NCBI GenBank assembly: GCA_002748665.1
Contig: PDTB01000015.1
Location: forward strand, 186,001 to 250,000
DNA: 64,000 nucleotides
Origin: Dethiosulfovibrio peptidovorans
GTDB lineage: Bacteria; Synergistota; Synergistia; Synergistales; Dethiosulfovibrionaceae
Reading direction: 5' to 3'
In this document: in pieces, positions 17,030 to 25,903 of the stretch
Layout: each line of letters opens with the position of its first letter
Numbering within the stretch: the stretch's first letter is position 1
The notes under the pieces: generated by a model
Told to the model about the DNA's origin: nothing
Database searches by the model: none
Seen by the model: the letters and a program-made list of their open reading frames with translations, nothing else
Program-made: the position numbers and the translations under genes

Positions 17030-18058
17030 ATGAAAAAAGCCCTCATAGTCACCACCGTATCCGTCACCCTTGAAGCCTTCCTTCTCCCCCACGCCCGGGC
17101 GATGAAAACCAAGGGCTGGCAGGTGGACTGCCTGGCCAACGGCTCGGTCAAAAGTGAAAAATGCCAGGCGACCTTCGATCACTGTCACGACATAGCCTGG
17201 GGACGAAGCCCTTTGAACATACACAATTTCACGACGTATCCCCGGATGATCAGAAACCTGGTGAAAGAAAAGGGCTACAACGTGGTTCATGTCCATACCC
17301 CGGTGGCCTCCTTCGTCACCCGTATGGCCCTGCGGCATCTCCGCAAACGCACAGGCACCAAGGTGGTCTACACAGCTCACGGATTTCACTTCTACAAAGG
17401 CGGCAACCCCATCAAAAACGCCGTCTTCCTCTCCCTGGAAAAACTAGCGGCAGGTTGGACCGACCGCCTCGTCGTCATCAACAGCGAGGATTACGAAGCT
17501 GCCGTCCGCTATCTGCTGCCCAAGAAACAGGTGCTGTACAAAAAAAACGGCGTAGGCCTCGATCGTTCCTACTACAATGCCGAAGCCATCCCCGAAGAAG
17601 CGATACAAAAAGTCCGTCAAGCCATGGGCTTGACGGACTCCGACACACTCTTCACCATGATCGCCGAATTCAACAGAGGCAAACGGCACACCGACCTCAT
17701 CCGGGCCTTTGCTCTCCTTGATGATCAAGACTCTCAGCTGGCATTGCTGGGAAAGGGCCGCCTCATGGAGCGATGCAAAAAACTGTGTAAGGATCTAAAA
17801 ATCACAGATCGGGTACACTTCATGGGACACGTTCCCGATGTCAGGCCCTATATCCTGGCCTCACGAGCAACAGTCCTCCCCTCAGAACGGGAAGGACTGC
17901 CAAGAGCCGTCATGGAAAGCCTGGCCCTTGGCGTCCCCGTCATCGGTGCAGACGCCAGAGGCACGAGGGATCTGTTGAAAAACGGCGGAGGATGGATAGT
18001 GCCGGTGGGAGGAATTCAGGAGCTTGCAGCTCTTCTACACAAGCTCAGTTCCTGCTGA
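17030..18058 (+). CDS. GT4-family glycosyltransferase, C-terminally shortened
   Basis: Cytoplasmic GT-B fold enzyme probably adding the next sugar to the lipid-linked PglC product. It has 342 residues. N-terminal landmarks are VHVHTPVASFVTRMALR and AHGFHFYKGGNP, as in EpsD/CapM-type transferases. C-terminal ones are NRGKRHTDLIRAFALL and PSEREGLPRAVMESLALGVPVIG (the EX7E-type donor site). The protein stops at ELAALLHKLSSC, about 30-40 residues earlier than usual, losing the final helices that normally cross back to the N-terminal domain. Its last 24 nt overlap the end of the convergent deacetylase gene, suggesting a past rearrangement. Activity is therefore uncertain. Confidence 0.8.
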   Translation: MKKALIVTTVSVTLEAFLLPHARAMKTKGWQVDCLANGSVKSEKCQATFDHCHDIAWGRSPLNIHNFTTYPRMIRNLVKEKGYNVVHVHTPVASFVTRMALRHLRKRTGTKVVYTAHGFHFYKGGNPIKNAVFLSLEKLAAGWTDRLVVINSEDYEAAVRYLLPKKQVLYKKNGVGLDRSYYNAEAIPEEAIQKVRQAMGLTDSDTLFTMIAEFNRGKRHTDLIRAFALLDDQDSQLALLGKGRLMERCKKLCKDLKITDRVHFMGHVPDVRPYILASRATVLPSEREGLPRAVMESLALGVPVIGADARGTRDLLKNGGGWIVPVGGIQELAALLHKLSSC

Positions 18059-18901
18059 CATATTTAAAGCATCTTTGTACCGACACAGCGTGACATCTCC
18101 CTGAAAAGACCGAAGAGCTTTTAAAATCTCCCGATACTCGGGTCTCGCTACAAAATCATAGGGATCAAAATACAGAGTACCAAGGAGCTTCTCCCTTACA
18201 ACCTTCTCCAGCAACACCTCAAAATCCCTGGGCATACATCGCCCCTGCTCTGAAAAAGGTCGTTTTTTATTAAAATAGTTAAAACTATCAAAGGAGGCAT
18301 ACCCCATACCGGGAATAGTCGCTGTGGGGAACTCCAGCAACTCCACCCCTTTCACCTTTAAAGGACGACAAAAACCATAGTCACCCCCGCAGGTCGTCGA
18401 CGACGAATAAGCATAGCCCAACCCCTTAAGCATATCATACAGGTGCCACCGATGCTGAGGTCCAAAATGCGGCATTCGAAAGCCTTTCGGCTCAACCTCA
18501 CAGACGTCAGCAATCGCCTCGTGAGCCTCCCTGATCTCTCGCCGCTGTTCGTCGAGAGGCAAATCATTCCACCGACGGCGATCAAGCTCATCGTTATCGG
18601 GGTGCCTCATAGAATGATTAAAAATCTCATGTCCTTCACCTACAAGCATTTTATGCTCATTGGGATATTCTCCTACCCACGTTCCGATGCAGGCAAAAGA
18701 AGCGGGCACCCCAAATTGAGACAGCATAGAACACACCTGAGGTAACGCCGCTACATCCCGACGAAAATCAACGTCGAAAGACAGAACAAACGCGGGCTCC
18801 CTCCACGGACAGGACTCGTAAAACAAGGGAAACGAAAACCGCTTGCTCAGTCCTTTTGTGAGACGCACAGTGGCGCTGGAATTTAAAAAATCATATAGCA
18901 T
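18035..18901 (-). CDS. Polysaccharide deacetylase-family protein (NodB-like)
   Basis: Protein of 288 residues. NodB-fold landmarks are FVLSFDVDFRRDV (catalytic Asp region), GHEIFNHSMRHPDND (metal-binding His pair region, H-x4-H) and GFRMPHFGPQHR. No signal peptide is visible, so it probably acts on a cytoplasmic or lipid-linked sugar or is one of the non-secreted members in polysaccharide loci. It is the last gene of the long minus-strand operon, 129 nt after a glycosyltransferase, and overlaps the convergent GT4 gene by 24 nt. Confidence 0.8.
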   Translation of the reverse strand: MLYDFLNSSATVRLTKGLSKRFSFPLFYESCPWREPAFVLSFDVDFRRDVAALPQVCSMLSQFGVPASFACIGTWVGEYPNEHKMLVGEGHEIFNHSMRHPDNDELDRRRWNDLPLDEQRREIREAHEAIADVCEVEPKGFRMPHFGPQHRWHLYDMLKGLGYAYSSSTTCGGDYGFCRPLKVKGVELLEFPTATIPGMGYASFDSFNYFNKKRPFSEQGRCMPRDFEVLLEKVVREKLLGTLYFDPYDFVARPEYREILKALRSFQGDVTLCRYKDALNMSAGTELV

Positions 18902-19030
18902 TCAAGACACCTATTCAACGACTGTCTTCAACAAAAACATGCACAACCATCATTAAATAAACCAAGATATCGCTTCAAACTACATAACACACCCCTCGAT
19001 TTCATTTAAAGAAAGGCCCCACGCAATTGA
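18902..19030. other. AT-rich spacer within the polysaccharide operon
   Basis: 129 nt with no open frame carrying an SD and no clear terminator. It separates the deacetylase from the upstream glycosyltransferase gene. Confidence 0.5.
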
Positions 19031-20173
19031 CTACCTTAGAACCTTGTTTTTTAAAAGCCCGCGATAGAGCTCCGCCTCTTTTCTCTCCATAACTTCTCCT
19101 CGAATGGGCCAATACCTGGCCCAAGCCCGTTCTCCCATGTTTCGACAAAGAGCAGGATCTTTAGCGAGTTTCCGAAAAGCCTTTTGAAAAGATTCGGGAG
19201 TGTCATCGACTAAAAGGCAATCCTTTCCGATAACCTCGGGAACCGTTTCCCACAAAGGACGGGCAAGAACCAAAGGTAGTTTGCATGCCATGGCCTCAAG
19301 CATAGGGATACTTACCCCTCCGTACAACATCGACATGGCAAAAACATGAGCCTTTTGATACCAGGAATAAATATCTCTATTCGGGACCGAAGGTATAAAA
19401 TCCACCTGGCTCATAACCCGGTGTTTTTTTGCCAAAACCTGAGAGGCCTCGGTCAACGGACCTTGTCCTATCAAAATCAACCTGAATGAGGTTCCGCAAA
19501 TAGCACGTATGAGATTGCGGGGATCCTTCCCCAGAATATGCCGTCCAACGCTTATTATCGTAAATTCTTTATTTTTAGACCCTTGTGTTTCACTCGGGGC
19601 ATAAACGCGATTATAAATCACCTCGCGACGACGGTAGGGAAGGCCATGAAAGTATCGAAGGGGAAATTTATAGGCTCCAATCACGACATCCGCCTCAGAG
19701 TAACTCTGACGCTCAGTATATACGCGAAAAATAGCCGAATAGACCAAACTTTTGACGCAAGACCACCCCTCCACCTGAAACAAGCGCTTCCGTGAAAAAT
19801 CCCCATGCAAAGAAATCACCGAGGGGACCCCTAATACCCTGGCGGAAAGCGTTGCAAAAAGACCCTCAAAACGAGGATTATAAGCTCGGATGACGTCAGG
19901 AGATAACGACTGGACAATATGAAGAACCCTGTTCACCTGTCGAGGTATTGTACAGAGCCTTTTTATAGTTTTCATACTCCCGATAGGTACGACACGCAAT
20001 TCTGCATCACCGACAATCCCTTGGACTTCTTCGGGATCAATATCATGATCACAGGGAGTGCATATTGTCACCTTATCAAAACAACTTTCAGGGTTAAAAT
20101 ACCTCTCCTTTATCTCTCCCTTTGCAACATAGGCACTCAAGGGATCGTTTGAAAAAACAAGCAGATGAGACAT
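19031..20173 (-). CDS. GT4-family glycosyltransferase
   Basis: Protein of 380 residues with a GT-B layout. The N-terminal half contains SLSPDVIRAYNPRFEGL and VPSVISLHGDFSRKR. The C-terminal nucleotide-sugar half contains TIISVGRHILGKDPRNLIRA, LILIGQGPLTEA and FAMSMLYGGVSIPMLEAMAC (EX7E region, first Glu replaced). Acceptor and donor cannot be assigned. It lies 32 nt after another glycosyltransferase in the same operon. Confidence 0.82.
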   Translation of the reverse strand: MSHLLVFSNDPLSAYVAKGEIKERYFNPESCFDKVTICTPCDHDIDPEEVQGIVGDAELRVVPIGSMKTIKRLCTIPRQVNRVLHIVQSLSPDVIRAYNPRFEGLFATLSARVLGVPSVISLHGDFSRKRLFQVEGWSCVKSLVYSAIFRVYTERQSYSEADVVIGAYKFPLRYFHGLPYRRREVIYNRVYAPSETQGSKNKEFTIISVGRHILGKDPRNLIRAICGTSFRLILIGQGPLTEASQVLAKKHRVMSQVDFIPSVPNRDIYSWYQKAHVFAMSMLYGGVSIPMLEAMACKLPLVLARPLWETVPEVIGKDCLLVDDTPESFQKAFRKLAKDPALCRNMGERAWARYWPIRGEVMERKEAELYRGLLKNKVLR

Positions 20174-20205
20174 TACATTCCCCTCCTCTACGCCCCTCGA
20201 TGTCT

Positions 20206-21420
20206 TTACGATGTTTTCAGAGCCTCATCAAGTACGCATTTCCACTGTGCTCCTACCGTTTCAGGACTGAAGACCTCAGGAGGCGTCGTTCTCCCTGAAA
20301 ACGAGAACTCGCCTCGGGCAATCTTTTTAAGGACATTTTGAATTTGGCCGTCATCGTCGGTATCGATCAAACACACGTGATCCAAGCCCTCCAAAGCATC
20401 CCAACTTGCCCCTCCTCTTGGGGTAAGGGCAAGAATAGGTTTGCCTAACGCCAAATAATCCACCAGCTTGGAGGGCAAGAACATACTCTCCGCCAAGGGT
20501 GCATCGATTAAAAGCAGCATGTCCGATTGACGAAGCAAAGCCTGAGTTTCAGCATAACTTTTTTGGCCCAACACCGCCACCGACGAGTCCAGGCTCTCGG
20601 CCTCAGCCCGCCATTGAGCAGGGAACTTCCCTATAAACTGAACACACAGGGCTGCACGAACCTGTGGAGAAAGAGCATTCAAAGCCCTTAATATGGGTTG
20701 AGGAGTTCGCTTACCGTAAAAGTTACCTCCATAGGTCAACGTCAAAGGTGAGTCAGGGGCTCGTGCCGTCTGATGAGCCTCACCTTCCAACCATGTATGG
20801 TCATACGAATGCGGAATGACGTGGATCTTCCCCTGGACGGCAGAACCATAGCGCTGGAGAAAATCGTTCTTGACGCTTTTGGTATTGACGATCATCCGGT
20901 CCACCGTATGGACTACTTCTTGCTCCCATATCGTGCATTTCTGCGGCATGTGATCGACATAAGGATTTGCCACCCAGGGATCGCCAAAGTAGGCAACCCA
21001 GGGTATGCGGGAATATCGACGCTTGAGCGCACATCCTATGAGGTGACTGGAATGGGGCTGTCCCCAGGTGACAAAAACCTCAAATTTCTCTCGCTGCATG
21101 AGTTTTGCACCTCTGGAGATGCCAAAAGGCACCCAGCCCAGACGGGGATCCGGCATGAGACGCAACCGAGGAAAGAGTGCATACAGAGGAATCAGTCCAT
21201 ATTCTCCTGAAAGTGCATACTCTACTTGGGGAGGATGGGGTAAGGTCTCTAAAGCCAATGTCTTTCCGTAGTCCTTCGGCCCGTAGGAAAAGCGTGGACA
21301 TACGGTCAGAAGATTCCATAAAACATCATGTACTCCAGTAGCATAGAGCATCCGTCGCATCAGCATGGACTCAGGGCTCAGAAGGGGGGGTGCCCAGTAG
21401 GCAATAAGAAGAGCTTTCAA
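20206..21420 (-). CDS. Glycosyltransferase (GT-B type)
   Basis: Protein of 404 residues beginning MKALLIAYWAPPLLSPES. It contains RIPWVAYFGDPWVANPYVD, a segment seen in GT4 enzymes of polysaccharide loci (FGDPW), then LTLTYGGNFYGKRTPQPIL and LLIDAPLAESMFLPSKLVDYLALGKPILAL. The TTG start at 21420 overlaps the upstream stop as TTGA and has GGAGG 10 nt upstream. The longer frame to 21453 would overlap the epimerase gene without need. Specificity unknown. Confidence 0.78.
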   Translation of the reverse strand: MKALLIAYWAPPLLSPESMLMRRMLYATGVHDVLWNLLTVCPRFSYGPKDYGKTLALETLPHPPQVEYALSGEYGLIPLYALFPRLRLMPDPRLGWVPFGISRGAKLMQREKFEVFVTWGQPHSSHLIGCALKRRYSRIPWVAYFGDPWVANPYVDHMPQKCTIWEQEVVHTVDRMIVNTKSVKNDFLQRYGSAVQGKIHVIPHSYDHTWLEGEAHQTARAPDSPLTLTYGGNFYGKRTPQPILRALNALSPQVRAALCVQFIGKFPAQWRAEAESLDSSVAVLGQKSYAETQALLRQSDMLLLIDAPLAESMFLPSKLVDYLALGKPILALTPRGGASWDALEGLDHVCLIDTDDDGQIQNVLKKIARGEFSFSGRTTPPEVFSPETVGAQWKCVLDEALKTS

Positions 21421-22370
21421 CGCAAGAAGGCCTCCTGTTCGGTCAAAATCCATCGATAGGTTTGGTTCAGGCCATCGTCAAGTGTTGTGGACGGTGTATA
21501 GCCCAGCAAAGAAGCCATTTTTTTAACGTTGGCCCGACGATGGGGTATCCCATCCCAGCCCCTGCGAGGTTTATATTCTATTCCCGCAGAGTTTTTTGTT
21601 AATGCGTTTATTTTCTGCGCAAGGGTCAGGATCTCCGTCGGCCTGCCTCCGCCGATATTCAGGACTTCGCCAGGATCAAGGGGCTGTACGCCTGCCCGGA
21701 TCGTCGCTTCGACAGTGTCGCTCACATAGGTAAAATCTCTGGTTTCCTCTCCGGTTCCAGTGATGACGAGTGCTTGCCCCCGAAGAGCTCGAGCAAAGAA
21801 GTTGGGAATTACGTTTCTATACGGACCGGGGAGATCTCCAGGACCATAGCTATTGAAATAGCGAAGGCTTACCGTCCCCAGTCCATAATGATGCCCAAAA
21901 AAACGAACGTACCGTTCTCCTGCCATTTTACTGATGGCATACGGTGTATCCAGCTCCATGCCGATGACATCTTCCGTCATCTCAGCAGCAGAACCATAAA
22001 CACAGGACGACGAAGCGTAGACAAAACGTTGTACACCACTTTTCAGGGCTCTTTCCAGAAGCATCAAGGTCCCCCTGGTGTTCGTATCCAGGTCAGCCAG
22101 GGGATGCTCCACCGAATTCTGGTTGGCAAAATGAGCCGCCAAGTGGAAAATCACCTGCGGCTTTTGATCGAAAATCTCGTCTAACAGGGCTTCGTCCGTG
22201 ATAGATCCCTTCCAGAAGAAAGGTATTCCCGAGGGCAGGTTCTCTCGTCGCCCGGAAGAGAGGTCATCAACAACCAAAACGTCCCAACCGTCACGTACAA
22301 GCCGCGCTACAAGAGTTCCTCCAATAGCGCCGGCACCACCGGTGACAAGGGCTTTTCTAAGATGTGTCAC
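21417..22370 (-). CDS. NAD-dependent sugar epimerase/dehydratase (extended SDR)
   Basis: Protein of 317 residues. It has the Rossmann motif TGGAGAIGGTL, VDDLSSGRRENLP, YASSSCVYG, the catalytic YxxxK in TPYAISKMAGER, and RYFNSYGPGD. It is closest in layout to UDP-glucose / UDP-GlcNAc 4-epimerases, but the exact sugar is not determined by these motifs. The GTG start overlaps the upstream wecC-like stop as GTGA, and its own stop overlaps the next glycosyltransferase start as TTGA, indicating tight translational coupling. Confidence 0.85.
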   Translation of the reverse strand: MTHLRKALVTGGAGAIGGTLVARLVRDGWDVLVVDDLSSGRRENLPSGIPFFWKGSITDEALLDEIFDQKPQVIFHLAAHFANQNSVEHPLADLDTNTRGTLMLLERALKSGVQRFVYASSSCVYGSAAEMTEDVIGMELDTPYAISKMAGERYVRFFGHHYGLGTVSLRYFNSYGPGDLPGPYRNVIPNFFARALRGQALVITGTGEETRDFTYVSDTVEATIRAGVQPLDPGEVLNIGGGRPTEILTLAQKINALTKNSAGIEYKPRRGWDGIPHRRANVKKMASLLGYTPSTTLDDGLNQTYRWILTEQEAFLR

Positions 22371-23563
22371 ACCACACCCACACAGTCAAAGACAGTTTTA
22401 TTTCCAGGGATTTGAAGCCCTTGAAACTCTTTATGCCCTACAAGAACAAGCAAAAAATCACTTCGCTCTACAACGTCCTCCAAAGAAAGAAGGGAAAGCC
22501 CCTCCACTTCGCTGAGGTTCGGCTCACAACAATGTACGACAAACCCCTTTTGTACTAACGTCTGAGCAATCTCCAAAGCTGGAGACTCCCTCGTGTCCTC
22601 CACATTGGGCTTATACGTGAGACCAAGACACCCTATCGAACGAGGTTTGGGCAGCCATTGGCAAATTCGATCCACAACCCAGCTTGCCTTAGCCTCATTC
22701 ACCTCTCTGGCCGTTCGAATGAGGGGCGTCATAGCCGGATCTTTAGCCACAAGAAACCAAGGATCCACCGCAATACAATGCCCCCCAACCCCAGGACCAG
22801 GCGAGAGAATATTGACTCTGGGATGGCGGTTAGCATGCCGAATCAACTCCCGCTCGTCCACACCATGGCGATGACAAAGCATAGAAATTTCATTGGCAAA
22901 GGCTATATTTACATCTCGATAAGCGTTTTCGACAAGTTTACACATCTCAGCCGTTCGACAGTCCGTAAGCACCAGCTCTCCCTGAACAAAGGTGCCATAG
23001 AGTTCGGCCGCTTTCTGAGCGCTGACCTCGTTGATACCCCCTAAAACCCGGTCGTTGGAGACTAACTCTTGCACAATCCGCCCCGGAAGCACCCGCTCAG
23101 GGCAGTAGGCAAGGTAAAAGTCCTCCCCGGGAACCAAGCCTGTCTCCCTGTGCAGGATAGCCCCTACAACATCCTCCGTCGTCCCCACAGGAGAGGTCGA
23201 TTCGAGAATAACCAGATTTCCCTTTCGAAGGCAGGGAGCCATGGCCTCAAGAGCCTTTTCGACATAGGATAAATCTGGCTCCTTGTTCTCCTTAAAAGGA
23301 GTGGGAACCGCGATCATAAAAACGTCGGCCTCCCTCGGAGCACTTCCGGCGACCAAATTTCCCGAAGCTACTGCACCTTTGATAAGAGTGCTCAGATCGG
23401 GCTCGTTAAGATAGCCCTCCCCACTGTTGACAGAATCGATTACAAAACGATTTACTTCCACTCCATGAACCAAATTTCCCACTGTGGCAAGCAGGCTCGC
23501 TGTCGGTAAACCAATATACCCCAACCCTGTAATACACACAGAAAAAGATTTTTTATTCTTCAA
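22367..23563 (-). CDS. UDP-N-acetyl-D-mannosamine/hexosamine dehydrogenase (WecC-like)
   Basis: Four-electron oxidation of a UDP-HexNAc to the uronic acid. It has 398 residues with NAD motif ITGLGYIGLPTA, VPTPFKENKEPDLSYVEKAL, ESTSPVGTTEDV, YCPERVLPG, and the catalytic Cys in GVGGHCIAVDPWF. The ERVLPG and CIAVDPWF forms favour the WecC branch (UDP-ManNAcA). The 2-epimerase WecB is not in the window. It begins with TTG 23563, preceded by AGAGGA. The adjacent small Cys-rich frame ends 1 nt earlier. Confidence 0.85.
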   Translation of the reverse strand: MKNKKSFSVCITGLGYIGLPTASLLATVGNLVHGVEVNRFVIDSVNSGEGYLNEPDLSTLIKGAVASGNLVAGSAPREADVFMIAVPTPFKENKEPDLSYVEKALEAMAPCLRKGNLVILESTSPVGTTEDVVGAILHRETGLVPGEDFYLAYCPERVLPGRIVQELVSNDRVLGGINEVSAQKAAELYGTFVQGELVLTDCRTAEMCKLVENAYRDVNIAFANEISMLCHRHGVDERELIRHANRHPRVNILSPGPGVGGHCIAVDPWFLVAKDPAMTPLIRTAREVNEAKASWVVDRICQWLPKPRSIGCLGLTYKPNVEDTRESPALEIAQTLVQKGFVVHCCEPNLSEVEGLSLLSLEDVVERSDFLLVLVGHKEFQGLQIPGNKTVFDCVGVV

Positions 23564-23564
23564 A

Positions 23565-23717
23565 TTAAATCACATCCTCTAAAAATCTTCCATTAAGAAC
23601 TCCCACCACATTTAATATACAACCTACACAACCTCCATGCCCCTGACAACACCAATGATCGCCTACCAAAACAACATTCTTCTGCAGACCCTGGATAGAA
23701 TATCCTCTGGGCTCCAT
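23565..23717 (-). CDS. Possible small Cys-rich protein (uncertain)
   Basis: A 50-codon frame that fills the gap between the flippase and wecC and overlaps the flippase end in another frame. It encodes DHWCCQGHGGCVGC, a compact Cys/His cluster that could bind a metal, and ends 1 nt before the wecC TTG start. The ATG at 23717 has no good SD; a later start such as TTG is possible. It may be a chance frame. Confidence 0.25.
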   Translation of the reverse strand: MEPRGYSIQGLQKNVVLVGDHWCCQGHGGCVGCILNVVGVLNGRFLEDVI

Positions 23718-25237
23718 CCTGTGGGAATTTCCGTCCGAAGTGCAAAAAAACGGTATAAAACATAACCTGAGAGAAAAAGCACGACCACCGTGATACAGGC
23801 TGCAACCGAAGAGGAGAGAGGCAGACTTTGGCGAACCACCCAGCCGACACTTCCTGTCGCCCAACTCCACACCAATAGTTTATAGACATACCCTCCAACT
23901 CGTCGAAGAGACCAGGAAAATCGCCACCTGACGTACATATACGCCAGAACAGCCCCCACATACGTAGCCACCGTCGTGGCAAACAAAAGGCCGTTCAACC
24001 CCCACCCCTCCACGAGAAGCCAATCAAGCAGGCCGTTCAGAGTCAGCGTACACGCTGAAAAAATCATACTTACATGAGACGCACCAGAGGCAAGGATCAT
24101 GTGACTTAAAATACTCCCCAAACAAATAGCCGGTGCCTGAAAAGCGAGTATTCGGGCTCCTTGATATGTTCGCACCGCATCGTGAAAAGTAAATTGACCA
24201 TGCACAAAGACGAGCCCAACGACATCGGGCAAAAGAACAACGAAGCCGACGGTAAAGGTGACAAAAAGCCAAAGCGTCGCTCGAATCGCTTTCTCCATAT
24301 CCGATTGCAAAGCTACCATATCATCCTTGGCATAGTGAACGGAAAAACGGGTCAAAAGCGGTGCGAGGGGTTCATTCAAAAGGGCCGTAAGGCCCCAAAG
24401 AACAGTGGCATAGTTCATACAGGCCAGAGAGCCAACCGACAACAACGAGGCAAAATAACGATCAACGATCTGATAAATGACGGATTGCCCACACATAAGC
24501 ACGCCAGGAGTACCACGGACTGCAAAAGAACGCCATACAGCAAAGCCTTCAAACAACCCTTTACGTACAACTGGACGACGTTCTGGAGAAAGGACGAAAA
24601 AAGCCACCGATGCAAGTAAAAGAAAGGTTACCAACTGCCCAAGGGAAAGACCTAAAGGCCATGCTAAAAGGCCCATCCACGAAGCCCCCAGCAAAAGCAC
24701 ACAGACAAGCACAAAAGTTTGAAGAGCCCATCCAACTCGGGCTAACAGCTGCAGATCAAGCGCCTGAAAATAAGATTCAAGAACAAAAGAAAGAATCCGA
24801 AAAGCACCGAAGCCCCATAAAAACCCCATAAGCCCTAAAGCCACCTCAAGAGCTTCAGAAGAGGCTCCGGGGAAAAAAATCGAGATGAAAAAAGTTTTTT
24901 TAAACAGAACAAGAGCAGGAATACACAGGGCCCCTAAAACCCCTAAAAGCAAAAGTCTTCCCACAAAGTTACTTAACGCCGCCTCTCCTTTTTTGCTACA
25001 AAACCCCACCAAAAAAGGGACAGAATACGACAAAAACCCCTGCACCCAAATCGTACAAAGATGCATGATTGTAAACGACATAATATATCCATCGACCAGA
25101 ACACTAGCCCCCCAAAGATGGGAGACTATAACTTCCTTTAAAAAGCCAAGCCCTTTTGAAAAAAAAGCCAGAAAAATCAACGCAAACGACGTAAAAAACG
25201 GAGTATGTTTCGTGACAAAGAACGAAAGCCACCTCAC
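23663..25237 (-). CDS. MurJ/MviN-family lipid-linked glycan flippase
   Basis: Polytopic inner-membrane protein of 524 residues with about 13-14 hydrophobic segments. The family opening is FFSKGLGFLKEVIVSHLWGA, with a later LLNEPLAPLLTRFSVHYA. MurJ-superfamily members flip lipid II or other polyprenyl-linked glycans. The position in a polysaccharide locus suggests export of this locus's repeat unit rather than lipid II, but that is inference. GTG 25237 is chosen because it overlaps the upstream GNAT stop as GTGA and AAGGA lies upstream; the frame extends to 25303. The coding sequence is AT-rich compared with flanking housekeeping genes. Confidence 0.82.
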   Translation of the reverse strand: MRWLSFFVTKHTPFFTSFALIFLAFFSKGLGFLKEVIVSHLWGASVLVDGYIMSFTIMHLCTIWVQGFLSYSVPFLVGFCSKKGEAALSNFVGRLLLLGVLGALCIPALVLFKKTFFISIFFPGASSEALEVALGLMGFLWGFGAFRILSFVLESYFQALDLQLLARVGWALQTFVLVCVLLLGASWMGLLAWPLGLSLGQLVTFLLLASVAFFVLSPERRPVVRKGLFEGFAVWRSFAVRGTPGVLMCGQSVIYQIVDRYFASLLSVGSLACMNYATVLWGLTALLNEPLAPLLTRFSVHYAKDDMVALQSDMEKAIRATLWLFVTFTVGFVVLLPDVVGLVFVHGQFTFHDAVRTYQGARILAFQAPAICLGSILSHMILASGASHVSMIFSACTLTLNGLLDWLLVEGWGLNGLLFATTVATYVGAVLAYMYVRWRFSWSLRRVGGYVYKLLVWSWATGSVGWVVRQSLPLSSSVAACITVVVLFLSGYVLYRFFALRTEIPTGWSPEDILSRVCRRMLFW

Positions 25238-25743
25238 GAAAAGAGATCCTTTCGCATCACATATTTTGACATCTCCCAAAGAGAATGCACATAAAAACCG
25301 CACTTTTTATACAACTCGAGAGCTGGCAAATTGTCCTTATGAACCAAAAGCTGAATAAAAGGCTCCTTTCGAGAGCAAGCTTCATAAACACCAGCCTGAA
25401 TCAAGCTTTTGCCATACCCTCTTCCCCTCCATTGAGGCAAAATAATTATGTTGGAAACCTCGTATGAAGACAAGAGACGCAAAAAACGAAAACCCCTCAC
25501 AAGCCAATGCGGAACAGGCCCCCACTTTCGCCCTATTTTTCCTAGAAAAATATTCAGATAAAACGGTCGAAAATACGAACAACAAATATGTCCTACGATC
25601 CTACCATTCTTCATCTTTACACAAAAATTCCCTTGAGCATCACGCGAAAAAAACACATCGGCCAAGATAGGATCAAACCCAAGCTCTTTATACAGAACCC
25701 GGAGACGAGGCAGATCTCTTCGGGTAACTCTGCGCAGAAACAC
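25234..25743 (-). CDS. GNAT-family N-acetyltransferase
   Basis: Protein of 169 residues. The acetyl-CoA-binding motif is visible in VSNIIILPQWRGRGYGKSL, and the C-terminal GNAT element in VHKDNLPALELYKKCGF. GTG 25743 has GAGGAT upstream. In a polysaccharide locus such enzymes often acylate an amino sugar, but the substrate cannot be read here. It is coupled to the flippase by a GTGA overlap. Confidence 0.82.
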   Translation of the reverse strand: MFLRRVTRRDLPRLRVLYKELGFDPILADVFFSRDAQGNFCVKMKNGRIVGHICCSYFRPFYLNIFLGKIGRKWGPVPHWLVRGFRFLRLLSSYEVSNIIILPQWRGRGYGKSLIQAGVYEACSRKEPFIQLLVHKDNLPALELYKKCGFYVHSLWEMSKYVMRKDLFS

Positions 25744-25903
25744 GTTTTATCCTCTTTCGGACAACAACGAGAAATGAACGTGAGCATCTTCACAAAAAGA
25801 GAGGGGTCTTTTATTAAAAAATCTGCCAAAGGCTCTCGATAAACCGGTCAATTCGTTATAGAAGTGCCGAAATAAAAAAACGCTTTCTACAACCACATAA
25901 GCA
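25744..25903. other. Short spacer between the GNAT and Fem-like genes
   Basis: 160 nt, AT-rich. A 63-codon frame (25747-25938) crosses it but overlaps the Fem-like gene and has no good SD, so I do not call a gene. Confidence 0.4.
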
